Positions 1 through 7,994 of a stretch of DNA of 14,664 nt are shown here, in pieces. Made by a program: the position numbers and the translations under genes. Origin of the DNA: a bacterium (GTDB lineage: Bacteria; UBA9089; CG2-30-40-21; SBAY01); assembly GCA_040757115.1 (NCBI GenBank), contig JBFLYA010000068.1:3624-18287 (forward strand), given 5' to 3'. The number at the start of each line of letters is the position of its first letter. Position 1 is the first letter of the stretch. The notes beneath the pieces were generated by a model that was not told the origin of the DNA, did not search any database, and was given only the letters and a program-made list of their open reading frames with translations.

Positions 1-2298
1 GTAGAAATCAAGATGTACCCAATAGTAGAGTCGGGGTGGAATATGGGGGCTATTTATGTTCGAGGGAAACTAATTGCCAGTGGAACGAAAGACAGACCGA
101 TTGTTTTTACCTCTTTCTATGATGGGAGTAATGAAAAAATCTGGCATTGGAATGGGATAGTATTTGAGAATGGGGCGGGGACAATGACTTACTGCACCGT
201 AAAGTTTGGAGGGATAGGGATGATTGGAAATGCCTCGCCGAGTATCCGAAATTGTTATATTTCAGATGTAAATGGGGTGGGGATAGTTTTTATGAAAGAT
301 AGCTATGGTAGTCCTATTATTCAGGATAATATTATCACCAATAATTCAAAGGGAATTGAGATTATATTCCCTTATAGTGGTGTTCCGAGAATCAAGCGTA
401 ATTTCATCTATAATAATCGGGAATGGGGATTGAGGCTCGATAGTTATTATGAGGCACCAAAGGGAACGCTGTCGGTAACAGATAATTGGTGGGGACATCC
501 AACAGGACCTTACCATTCCCAATATAATCCGCAAGGTAAAGGGGATAAAATACAGGGAGCAAAGGTTATGTTTGACCCGTGGATAGGGAAAGACTTTGTT
601 ATTACTCCGAGTAGTGGGACTGTAGGTAGTTTAGTTAGTATCGGTGGGCGAGGATTAGAGGCATCAATAGGTATATGGATATTATTTGGCAATAGTGGGA
701 CTATCTCCTGGATGACTACTAATGCGGAGGGTTCATTTACGGCTAATTGGACGGTACCTGTTGAGAAGGCGGGAAAGAAGGAGATAGCCCTCTTATATCC
801 TGAATTAGGTAAAGGGATGATAGGTAAGATGTTATTAACCTATTTTGATATTTTAGCTGAAGAGATAGCCTATTTAAAGATTACGCCTGGATCGATGACT
901 ATAGGGTGTGGAGGTAGTTATGATTTTGAGGCACAGGGATATGATAAATGGGGAAATCCGTTAGCCAATTTAAATTATGCATGGCAAATATCATCTGATT
1001 TAGGTACTATTTCACCAACATCAGGTTACTGGACAATATTTAAAGCAGGAACGAGAGCAGTTACAGGTACAATTACTGCTACATCAGGGTCAATTACAGG
1101 AAATGCTCTTATTACCTTATCTGCTACTCCACCACAATATCCGATGAGCGGGACAATAGTATTTTTAAGTGGAGAGGTTGATAAAGGAGAGATATGGCTA
1201 ATGAAGGCAGATGGAAGTCAACTTCAGAAGGTAAATATACAGCAGATAAAAGCACCATATTATCCAAAACTATCAAAGGATGCAAAATCTCTAATTTATG
1301 GGGTAGGAGGGTCTGAATGGGCAGGAACTTTATACTTAAAGGATTTGATGAGTGGGAATGAAATAGTCTTACAACCATACGAAGTAATAATTGCTAAAGG
1401 TTGGGATTGGAATACTAAAGGGGATAGAATTTATTATCATTATTATGGTCCTTCCCAGTATAACGGTTCCGATAATTGTGTCAACTATTGGATATCTCCA
1501 GATGGGATAAAAAAGGGAAGGTTATTAGAAGATGGGACGAACAGAAGTCTACCTGCGGTAAATCCCGATGAGAATTTATTACTGCTTAGAGGGTGGAGAC
1601 AGATTAGACTTTTTGATTTAATAACAGATACAAAGATATATAATGAGCGGATGCTATTAGATGGAGTTAAGAAAGAAACTGAAGCACGATTTTCACCAAA
1701 TGGTAAACGGATTGGATATATTGATGAGGCAGAAAGTAATCTTTGGTTGATAAGTATTGATGGAAAGATAAATCGGAAAATAACGAATAATGGTAGTGTT
1801 ACTTATTTTTCATTCTCACCCGATGGGACAAGATTAATTTATTCAAGAAATGGTGACTTATGGACGATAAATATAGATGGGACAGGAGAGCAAAATATTA
1901 CCAATACACCTGATATACAGGAGCGGCAGGTAGATTGGGTAGCAGGGATAGCACCTGTTTTTAGCCAGGAAATGCCTAAACCAGCACCAATATTAATTAA
2001 GGAGATAAATGGTTATCCAGCGGATTTAACTGGTGCCTATGTTTATCCCAATCCAACTGATGGGAGTAAATTAGTCTTTGCTGGCTTAACACAAAATGTC
2101 AGGATACGGGTATTTACGGTAGCAGGGGAGGAGGTGTTTGAAATAGATATTGTCGAACCCAATATTCCCGAGCCAGGTAAATGGCGATGGAACTGTCGAG
2201 GTTCACAAGGACAAAGACTTGCCTCAGGGATATACATATACCTGATTACTAATGAGTTGGGACAGAAAAAAGTAGGGAAATTGGGGATTGTAAGGTAG
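1..2298 (+). CDS. Exported beta-helix / Ig-like / PD40 propeller protein with C-terminal sorting-type domain (5' partial)
   Basis: The frame is open from base 1, so the N-terminus lies outside the window; residues are numbered from the Met codon at 13. Domains in order: a right-handed parallel beta-helix (about 1-180, repeated short N/D/G-rich strands, closing motif DNWWGHPTGP at 147-156); an IPT/TIG-like sandwich (about 186-280, starting ITPSSGTVGS); a second Ig-like domain (about 286-372); a TolB/PD40-type propeller (about 380-645, blades with FSPNGKRIGYI and FSPDGTRLIYS); and a C-terminal beta domain (about 675-761) starting YVYPNP and ending LASGIYIYLI...KVGKLGIVR. The last resembles FlgD-like or type IX secretion sorting domains, which implies export to the surface or medium. 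No catalytic residues are recognised; a binding or adhesive role is inferred. It ends 531 bp before pilM and has its own transcription unit. Confidence 0.85.
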   Translation, partial: VEIKMYPIVESGWNMGAIYVRGKLIASGTKDRPIVFTSFYDGSNEKIWHWNGIVFENGAGTMTYCTVKFGGIGMIGNASPSIRNCYISDVNGVGIVFMKDSYGSPIIQDNIITNNSKGIEIIFPYSGVPRIKRNFIYNNREWGLRLDSYYEAPKGTLSVTDNWWGHPTGPYHSQYNPQGKGDKIQGAKVMFDPWIGKDFVITPSSGTVGSLVSIGGRGLEASIGIWILFGNSGTISWMTTNAEGSFTANWTVPVEKAGKKEIALLYPELGKGMIGKMLLTYFDILAEEIAYLKITPGSMTIGCGGSYDFEAQGYDKWGNPLANLNYAWQISSDLGTISPTSGYWTIFKAGTRAVTGTITATSGSITGNALITLSATPPQYPMSGTIVFLSGEVDKGEIWLMKADGSQLQKVNIQQIKAPYYPKLSKDAKSLIYGVGGSEWAGTLYLKDLMSGNEIVLQPYEVIIAKGWDWNTKGDRIYYHYYGPSQYNGSDNCVNYWISPDGIKKGRLLEDGTNRSLPAVNPDENLLLLRGWRQIRLFDLITDTKIYNERMLLDGVKKETEARFSPNGKRIGYIDEAESNLWLISIDGKINRKITNNGSVTYFSFSPDGTRLIYSRNGDLWTINIDGTGEQNITNTPDIQERQVDWVAGIAPVFSQEMPKPAPILIKEINGYPADLTGAYVYPNPTDGSKLVFAGLTQNVRIRVFTVAGEEVFEIDIVEPNIPEPGKWRWNCRGSQGQRLASGIYIYLITNELGQKKVGKLGIVR

Positions 2299-2421
2299 GA
2301 TAAAATTCGGATTGCGGATTTGGGATTTTGGATTTAAATTCTGAATCCCGAACCTCGATTTTTGGTGGTGTCTTAATCTCTGGTGTTTCGTGAATTTTTT
2401 ATGATTTCTTTTGCCTTTAAT

Positions 2422-2516
2422 CTTTGCGTTCTTTGCGGTTGATTTCTTTGTGTTCTTTGCGATTAAAAAAGGATAAATCGCAAAGGGCACAAAGTAGTAA
2501 CGCAAAGGACACAAAG
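2422..2516. repeat. Long imperfect inverted repeat of CTTTGCG/CTTTGTG units
   Basis: The left arm (2422-2464) is built from CTTTGCG, CTTTGCGG, CTTTGTG and CTTTGCGATT modules. The right arm (2476-2516) is the complement of the same modules in mirrored order, with an 11-nt loop. Several arm differences are T against C, which would leave G-U pairs in RNA read from the plus strand. It lies about 125 nt after the stop of the surface-protein gene, so it could act as a 3' end structure, but there is no clean terminator U-tract. It looks like a dispersed intergenic repeat rather than a gene. Confidence 0.7.
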
Positions 2517-2727
2517 GGAAGAAAATAGGTAAAACATTTTTTATCAACTCAACTTCAAAGGATAAGTTGCAAAAAAATCATCAGGCTTTTGAGTCTAATT
2601 TTGCCATCTTTGAACAAAATAAACAGATTGATAAGGATAAAGAGAGCTTTAGATAGCCTCAATAGTAGCATAAAATTTACGAAAGTTCAGATAAATAAAA
2701 AAAAATAAAATTATGGTGATAAAATTC

Positions 2728-2756
2728 TTGACAAATAATTGTGGATATGATATTAT
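2728..2756 (+). promoter_or_regulatory. Sigma-70 promoter of the pilMNOPQ operon
   Basis: A perfect -35 TTGACA (2728-2733) and a -10 TATTAT (2751-2756) are separated by exactly 17 nt. Initiation would be near 2763, giving a leader of about 67 nt. That leader ends with a strong Shine-Dalgarno GGGAGGA (2812-2818) upstream of the pilM ATG. No operator is evident. Confidence 0.75.
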
Positions 2757-2829
2757 TTATTCCTAATCATAAAATAAAATCGTTTGACAGAAAAACAAGT
2801 AATAACCAGCAGGGAGGAAATTTAAGATA

Positions 2830-3933
2830 ATGTTGTGGGGAAGAGAAAAAGTACCAGTAGGATTAGATATTAGTCATGATTGTATCAAGGTGGTTAAACT
2901 CAGAAGAACCGATAGTAAAATAATCCTGGATGCAATTGGTATGACCAAAATCTCTCCAGAACCATTAGATGAAGATGCCTTAGGGGCTAAACAGGAATTA
3001 TCGGTTAAAGCTATTAAAAATTTACTCGTAACTCATAAAATCGATACTAAAAAAGTGCGAAGTTCTGTTTCGGGGAATTCAGTGGTAGTTAGATATATCA
3101 AACTTCCTTATATGAGTGAAACAGAATTGAAAGATGTTATCAAATTTGAGGCGGAAGAACATATTCCTTTTGATATTGAACATGTAATTATAGATTTCCA
3201 GATAATTAAAGAAACCGTAGAAAAAGACGAACGAATGATATTAGTCTTATTAGTTGCGGCTAAAGAAGAGTTAATTTATGACCATATGGAGATATTACAT
3301 CGAGCCGGATTAGAAACTGTTCATATCAATGTAGATACCTTTGCCACTGAAGACGCTCTGACTTACGGGGTAGGAGAAGAAGATGTTATTGCCTTAGTTG
3401 ATATAGGTGCCCGTATGACTAATATCAATGTGGTTGAAAATAAAATCTCCTGCTTTAATCGGGATGTCCTGGTTGGCGGTAACGACTTTACAGAGGGTAT
3501 TAGAAGAGAATTAGGAGTAAGTTTTCAAGAAGCGGAAAAGATAAAGGAAGAAGAAGGAATAATCCTTTTACCAGAAGAAATTACCACGGCTGTTACTCCT
3601 GCTGTAAGTGGGAGTGATAAAGCCGCACAAATATCTTATGCGATTGAATCTGTCGGGGCAAGATTATTAGATGAATTAGAGCGTTCTTTTGCGTATTATT
3701 ATACTCAATTACCTGTTTATCGTAAAAATATCGACCGAGTAATTATAAGCGGTGGAAGTGCAAAACTTGCTAATCTTGATAATTTCCTCTCAAATGGATT
3801 AGGAATGTCTGTGGTGATAGGAGACCCTTTTGCGAAAATATCTATCCCTCCAAAGTTCGATCAAACATATATCAAGAAAGTATCTCCCGCATTCGCGGTC
3901 TCATTAGGGTTGGCGATGAAAGGAGTAATGTGA
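2830..3933 (+). CDS. pilM: Type IV pilus assembly protein PilM (actin-like ATPase)
   Basis: PilM is the cytoplasmic actin-like member of the type IV pilus alignment complex; it binds the N-terminal tail of PilN and links the motor side to the inner-membrane PilNO pair. The 367-residue length is typical. Visible motifs are the phosphate-1 segment VGLDISHDCIKVVKL (10-24), the PilM-typical LPYMSETELKDVIKFEAEEHIPF region (92-114), the phosphate-2 segment ALVDIGARMTNINVV (188-202) and the adenosine-type IISGGSAKLANLDNFL (315-330). The ATG is set by the GGAGG at 2813-2817. It is the first gene of the operon, and its stop is 4 nt before pilN, suggesting translational coupling. Confidence 0.95.
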   Translation: MLWGREKVPVGLDISHDCIKVVKLRRTDSKIILDAIGMTKISPEPLDEDALGAKQELSVKAIKNLLVTHKIDTKKVRSSVSGNSVVVRYIKLPYMSETELKDVIKFEAEEHIPFDIEHVIIDFQIIKETVEKDERMILVLLVAAKEELIYDHMEILHRAGLETVHINVDTFATEDALTYGVGEEDVIALVDIGARMTNINVVENKISCFNRDVLVGGNDFTEGIRRELGVSFQEAEKIKEEEGIILLPEEITTAVTPAVSGSDKAAQISYAIESVGARLLDELERSFAYYYTQLPVYRKNIDRVIISGGSAKLANLDNFLSNGLGMSVVIGDPFAKISIPPKFDQTYIKKVSPAFAVSLGLAMKGVM

Positions 3934-3937
3934 ACCG

Positions 3938-4477
3938 ATGACAGAAATTAATTTGATGCCACCGGTAGTGGTAGAAAAGAAAAAAGGACAATGGCGAAAT
4001 GTATTTATTGGATTAATACTTAGTCTCATAGTCGTATCATTAGGTCTCTGGTATGCAGGACTTGTAATCAAGGTAAAACAAAAGGAGGCAAAATTAGAAA
4101 AGATTACACAGCAAATTGCTGAATTACAACCACATCTGATAGAAATAAGACGATTAGAGGCTGAAATTATTGAAAAAAAGAAACGAGTAGATGTAATTGT
4201 CCAATTAGATAAAGGTAGATTTGTTTGGGCTAAATTGTTAGACGAAATGGTTATGTGTCTTCCATCAGGACTCTGGTTGGGAGGATTTGTAAATACCACA
4301 GGCAATGAATTAAATTTGAACGGACAGGCTTTTGATAACTTCTCTATCGCAAGATTTATGAGTAATTTAATAAATTCACAGATTTTTACAAATATAACAT
4401 TAGGAAACATTGAAAGTTCAGCTATTAGAGAATATCCGATTAAAACTTTTTCTATCAAATGTAATTTTAGAGGATAA
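3938..4477 (+). CDS. pilN: Type IV pilus inner-membrane protein PilN
   Basis: PilN is a bitopic inner-membrane protein that binds PilM through its cytoplasmic N-terminus and pairs with PilO in the periplasm. The PilM-binding signature is clear: INLMPP at residues 4-9. A membrane helix (about 22-44) is followed by a charged coiled coil (about 45-95) and a small alpha/beta periplasmic domain (about 96-179) with the fimbrial-assembly PilN pattern (LPSGLWLGGFV). The length of 179 is normal. The likely ribosome site AGGAG (3921-3925) lies inside the end of pilM. The stop is 2 nt before the pilO start. Confidence 0.93.
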   Translation: MTEINLMPPVVVEKKKGQWRNVFIGLILSLIVVSLGLWYAGLVIKVKQKEAKLEKITQQIAELQPHLIEIRRLEAEIIEKKKRVDVIVQLDKGRFVWAKLLDEMVMCLPSGLWLGGFVNTTGNELNLNGQAFDNFSIARFMSNLINSQIFTNITLGNIESSAIREYPIKTFSIKCNFRG

Positions 4478-4479
4478 CA

Positions 4480-5034
4480 ATGAAACTTGATATACAAATT
4501 TTAAAACCTATTCTTCTATCTTTAATATTATTGTGTGGACTTGCTTACCTATTCTTTACCTATATGTATAAGCCTATATGTAATAAAGACTTAGAATTAG
4601 ACCAGAAAATACTGGCAAAAGAAACGGAATTAAGAGAAACCCTGAAAATAGTAGAGAATTTAGATGCAAAAAGGGCAGAATTTGAAAAGGTAAAATCAGA
4701 GCTCGAATATGTCATTAATCGATTACCGACTAAAGAAGAAATACCCCAATTATTAGAGACAATAACTAAAATGGCAATAAAATCAAATATTAATTTGATT
4801 TCTTTTAGACCAGAATCTATGGTAACTAAAGAAGTCTATAATGAAATTCCGGTAGGACTACATATCAAAGGAACATATCATGATATAGGGTTGTTTTTAA
4901 CTAATATTGGAAATTTTGAGAGAATTATTACTCCATCTAGTATTAAGATGAATGCGGTAATTGCAACGGAAAAAGATCCATCTACCACCACAGCAGATAT
5001 GCGTATTACTGCCTTTGTCTATAAAGAACATTAA
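4480..5034 (+). CDS. pilO: Type IV pilus inner-membrane protein PilO
   Basis: PilO is the partner of PilN: one membrane helix (about residues 10-30), a periplasmic coiled coil (about 35-75, charged heptad pattern) and a ferredoxin-like C-terminal half. The segment INRLPTKEEIPQLLETITKMA and the later GTYHDIGLFLTNIGNFERIITPSSIKM fit the PilO family well. Length is 184. The start follows the pilN stop by 2 nt, and AGAGGATAA at 4469-4477 probably serves as its ribosome site, so translation is likely coupled to pilN. Confidence 0.92.
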   Translation: MKLDIQILKPILLSLILLCGLAYLFFTYMYKPICNKDLELDQKILAKETELRETLKIVENLDAKRAEFEKVKSELEYVINRLPTKEEIPQLLETITKMAIKSNINLISFRPESMVTKEVYNEIPVGLHIKGTYHDIGLFLTNIGNFERIITPSSIKMNAVIATEKDPSTTTADMRITAFVYKEH

Positions 5035-5076
5035 AAATGGAATATCTAATTTCTACCAGAAATCATAGGGAAAATA

Positions 5077-5625
5077 ATGAAAATGAAGCGTAAATTTTTT
5101 ATCTTAAGTTTAATCTGTGGGCTAAGTCTAATTATCGGTTGTGCGAAGAAAGAGGAAAAAAAGGTAGTTGTTCTACCTCCACAAATTCCGATAGCAAAAC
5201 CAGAGATGTATATTCCAGAAAAATATGAATACAAATCCGCTCTAACACGGGACCCATTTGTTCCTTTAATTGTTAGTGAAGTAAAACCTGTGGCTGGAGA
5301 TAAAGGTTTAAAGTTATCAGAAATAAATATCCTTAATTTAGAATTGTCGGGTATCATCTGGGATAAAAAAGAAATAATGGCTCTTTTTCACGATGGAAAT
5401 CATTTTGGATATATCCTTAAAAAGGGGAATTTGTATGCGGATAACTATAGACCAATTGCAGGTATTTGGGGTAAATTTATAAAAAATAGAGAGGTCTTTT
5501 TACAACAGGGAAAAACAGAAGTTAACTTTTTTATAGGGAAACCTAAAATAACAAAGATAAAAGGAGCCGCAATAGGAGCTCAACAAGAAATGGAAGAAAT
5601 TCCATCAGAAGAAACTAAACTTTAA
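5077..5625 (+). CDS. pilP: Type IV pilus lipoprotein PilP
   Basis: PilP is an inner-membrane lipoprotein that bridges PilNO to the secretin PilQ. The N-terminus MKMKRKFFILSLICGLSLIIGC is a lipoprotein signal with lipobox LIIGC (Cys 22). A charged, proline-rich disordered stretch follows, then the PilP hallmark LTRDPFVPLI (about 51-60) and a beta-rich domain with LSGIIWDKKEIMALF. The start is ambiguous between ATG 5077 and the in-frame ATG 5083: AGGGA at 5067-5071 is 5 nt from the first and 11 nt from the second. A small AT-rich hairpin (5049-5063) sits in the 42-nt gap after pilO. Length is 182 residues, normal for the family. Confidence 0.9.
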   Translation: MKMKRKFFILSLICGLSLIIGCAKKEEKKVVVLPPQIPIAKPEMYIPEKYEYKSALTRDPFVPLIVSEVKPVAGDKGLKLSEINILNLELSGIIWDKKEIMALFHDGNHFGYILKKGNLYADNYRPIAGIWGKFIKNREVFLQQGKTEVNFFIGKPKITKIKGAAIGAQQEMEEIPSEETKL

Positions 5626-5627
5626 AA

Positions 5628-5637
5628 AAAGGAGTGA
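5628..5637 (+). promoter_or_regulatory. Ribosome binding site that fixes the TTG start of pilQ
   Basis: AAAGGAGTGA ends 6 nt before the TTG at 5644, and no ATG or GTG in frame lies at a usable distance. The TTG codon begins a typical signal peptide (MKKLTQLYLIF), so the TTG start is well supported. Confidence 0.75.
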
Positions 5638-5643
5638 TTAAAA

Positions 5644-7716
5644 TTGAAAAAATTAACCCAATTATATTTAATTTTTACCTTAATTATCCTTCCTGCATTA
5701 GCGATGGCAGCGATGAGTTTGATGGATATTAAAGTAAGTGAAGAGGATGCGAAAATAAGGATAAATATTATCACGGATAAACCGATGGTAAAATATAATT
5801 CCTTTACTGCGGATAAACCCCCGGCGATTGTTATTGAACTTGATAATACTCAATGTGCAGAAAAAGAATTAATCATTGGCCGTAATGGTATCAACCGAAT
5901 TAATTGTATCCCACAAGAAGGTCCTAAGACAAAGATAGTAATTAGCATTATTAAAGTCTTTCCCTACGAGATTCAACAAGTAAAAAATAGGCTTGAAGTG
6001 ATAATTGATAATCCCTATCATAGTTATCAACTCAATAAGATAGATGTAAAAGAGGATGAGTCCAAAATAAATCTATTAATTTCATCAAGCGCTACACCTC
6101 AATATAAATATTTTGACCTGGCTAATCCCACACGGATTATTGTTGATTTCCTTAATGCCACGAATAAAATAGGGGAAATTAAAACAACCAGTAAGTTTAT
6201 TAAGAGTATCACTCCAGGTCAAAGGCAAACAGAGCCAGTAAAGGTAGCCAGGGTTATGGTTGAATTAACAGAATTTATGCCATATCAAGTTGTTAGTGAT
6301 GAAAATCAGGTAACGCTTGAATTGACTAAATACCCGCTGGAGGAGGTAAAGAAAATTACTCCTGTTTCTACAAAAGAGACTCCAAAAGAAATATTACCAG
6401 AAATTAAAATGACACCCCCAATAGCAAAGAAATTACCCACAAAGGAAATAAAAGAAAAGGAAAAACCTGCATTACCGGAAATTAAAGAGGTAAAAAAACC
6501 TGTGGAATCTAAACCTGTTCTACCTAAAACAAAACCCGAAGAAGAAAGAAAAGAAGAGATGTTATCTTTAGATTTTAAAGACGCTGATATACTTGATGTT
6601 TTGAGAATTATTGCTCATAAAGTCGGAATGAATGTTTTACCAGGAAAAGAGGTAAAGGGGGTTGTTACGGTTAAATTAGAGAATGTTTCATGGCGCAAGG
6701 CGTTAGATTTGATTTTAAGAAACTTAGGTTATGCATATATTATTGATGATAATATCATTCGTGTTGATATACCAACATTACTCTTAGGAGAAACTACAAC
6801 ACGAATATTTAAACTTAATTATGCGAAAGCATCAGACATGGCAGGAATAGTTATGAATATGATGACGACCCTATCCACTCAGCAGGCAAAACAAATGGGT
6901 GGGGCAGCACCTATGCTGGGAACAGTTATCCAGGATGCAAGAACGAATGCCCTCATTGTGACCGATATCCCTTATAATGTAAATCAGGTGGCGGGAATAA
7001 TTGAAAAGTTAGACACCATTACACCTCAGGTGATGATTGAAGCCAAAATTGTCGAGGTAACATTAGATACGAAAAATATGTTTGGATTTATGTGGTCAAT
7101 AGAAGATAAAAGACACAATTTTGCTGTTGGGAGTTATCAGACTGAAGGTTGGGCAATGGGTGATAGGGGTGAATTTTTATATTCTAAACTTACCTCTGGA
7201 CATAATATAGAAGCTCTTATTAATGGTTTGGTGATTGAAGGAAAGGCAAATGTCCTCTCTACTCCTAAAATATTAGCCTTAGATAATGAAAAGGCAGAAA
7301 TAATTGTAGGAGAAGATATCCCTTATCAACAGACGCAAGAAAGTGAACAAGGAAAAATTTTAACCAGTGTTAGTTTTCGCGAGGTAGGCATAAAGTTAGC
7401 CGTTACCCCGCACATTAATCCGGATAATTATATCCTTTTAGATGTAAAACCAGAGGTTAGCTCTTTGAAAGAATGGGCTTATCAAATGCCAGTAATATCT
7501 ACAAAAGAGGCTACTTCCAAATTGGTTGTGAAAGACGGAGATACAGTTGTTATTGGTGGAATTATTGATGACCAGGGCACAGAAAAACTTAATAAAGTTC
7601 CATTCTTTGGTGACCTGCCATTTGTTGGTTCTTTATTCCGCAAAAAACTGACCGAAAATCGAAAGATAGAACTTCTCATATTTATTACTCCAACGATAAT
7701 AAAACCCACCATCTGA
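5644..7716 (+). CDS. pilQ: Type IV pilus secretin PilQ
   Basis: PilQ forms the outer-membrane channel through which the pilus passes. The product has 690 residues and starts at TTG. Order of parts: signal peptide (1-22); two AMIN domains (about 26-123 and 131-229) of the kind that bind peptidoglycan; a Lys/Pro/Glu-rich linker (about 231-306); an STN/N0 domain (307-374, LSLDFKDADILDVLRII); an N1 secretin_N domain (385-458, with DARTNALIVTDIP at 431-443); and the secretin core (470-690). The core contains IEGKANVLSTPKILALDN, VGIKLAVTPHI, VVIGGII and the closing VPFFGDLPFVGSLFR. The core ends about 10 residues after the last strand. It closes the operon, as in most pil clusters. Downstream, 7 nt after the stop, a repeat element begins. 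Confidence 0.95.
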   Translation: MKKLTQLYLIFTLIILPALAMAAMSLMDIKVSEEDAKIRINIITDKPMVKYNSFTADKPPAIVIELDNTQCAEKELIIGRNGINRINCIPQEGPKTKIVISIIKVFPYEIQQVKNRLEVIIDNPYHSYQLNKIDVKEDESKINLLISSSATPQYKYFDLANPTRIIVDFLNATNKIGEIKTTSKFIKSITPGQRQTEPVKVARVMVELTEFMPYQVVSDENQVTLELTKYPLEEVKKITPVSTKETPKEILPEIKMTPPIAKKLPTKEIKEKEKPALPEIKEVKKPVESKPVLPKTKPEEERKEEMLSLDFKDADILDVLRIIAHKVGMNVLPGKEVKGVVTVKLENVSWRKALDLILRNLGYAYIIDDNIIRVDIPTLLLGETTTRIFKLNYAKASDMAGIVMNMMTTLSTQQAKQMGGAAPMLGTVIQDARTNALIVTDIPYNVNQVAGIIEKLDTITPQVMIEAKIVEVTLDTKNMFGFMWSIEDKRHNFAVGSYQTEGWAMGDRGEFLYSKLTSGHNIEALINGLVIEGKANVLSTPKILALDNEKAEIIVGEDIPYQQTQESEQGKILTSVSFREVGIKLAVTPHINPDNYILLDVKPEVSSLKEWAYQMPVISTKEATSKLVVKDGDTVVIGGIIDDQGTEKLNKVPFFGDLPFVGSLFRKKLTENRKIELLIFITPTIIKPTI

Positions 7717-7722
7717 TTTTTT

Positions 7723-7994
7723 GTAACCGTTCACCGCAAGATGCCACAGAGACGCAGAGAAAAAATTAAAAACTATTTACCATAAGCTTCATTCCATCTC
7801 TGATTTTCATCAGAGCAAGCTTTTTGAGGACTGACATCTCATGATTGATTAACAATTTGGTTTTGATGTCCTATGTATTGCAATGATTGCCTCAATAATC
7901 TTTTCTATTATCTGATTTATTTCCATGTCTTCTCCGTTCCTCTGCGTCTCTGCGGTAAATTACCACCTGAACGGTTACTGCGGTGAACGGTTAC
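7723..7994. repeat. 272-bp repeat element with perfect 16-bp terminal inverted repeats (copy 1)
   Basis: GTAACCGTTCACCGCA at 7723-7738 recurs exactly inverted at 7979-7994. Inside both ends lies a second inverted module, CAGAGACGCAGAG (7746-7758 and its complement near 7941-7953). On the right side the GTAACCGTTCA motif is doubled (complement at 7968-7978 and 7984-7994, 16-bp period). No transposase is present, so this looks like a non-autonomous MITE-like element. I could not identify a clear target-site duplication. A second, degenerate copy starts at 14196. The element fills the gap between convergent pilQ and hflX and overlaps the hflX 3' end. Confidence 0.75.
7798..7825 (+). terminator. 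Possible pilQ terminator hairpin inside the repeat
   Basis: CTCTGAT (7798-7804) and ATCAGAG (7809-7815) form a perfect 7-bp stem with a TTTC loop, followed by CAAGCTTTTT. Flanking AAGCTT palindromes at 7784-7789 and 7817-7822 could extend the stem. The T-run is short and displaced by a few bases, so termination is only possible. The same hairpin core is kept in the copy at 14264-14336. Confidence 0.3.

Larger units (their letters stand above)
2299..2829. other. Intergenic spacer between the surface-protein gene and pilM
   Basis: I see no convincing gene here. Just after the upstream stop are GCGGAT/GGATTT-type short repeats (2305-2345), then a long imperfect palindrome (2422-2516), then an A/T-rich stretch (2520-2727), then the pilM promoter and leader. 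A 107-codon minus-strand frame in this region is low-complexity and is produced by the repeats. Confidence 0.6.

Noticed and set aside
2224-2547. 107-codon minus-strand frame after the first gene
   Set aside because: It is a translation of the CTTTGCG palindrome and AT-rich spacer (lysine/asparagine-rich low complexity), with no ribosome site or family resemblance.
2784-2806. Second TTGACA upstream of pilM as an alternative promoter
   Set aside because: No -10-like hexamer lies at 16-18 nt; the upstream TTGACA-N17-TATTAT is much better.
3904-4497. 197-codon minus-strand frame opposite pilN
   Set aside because: It lies entirely antisense to pilN, which has the clear INLMPP motif and operon spacing.
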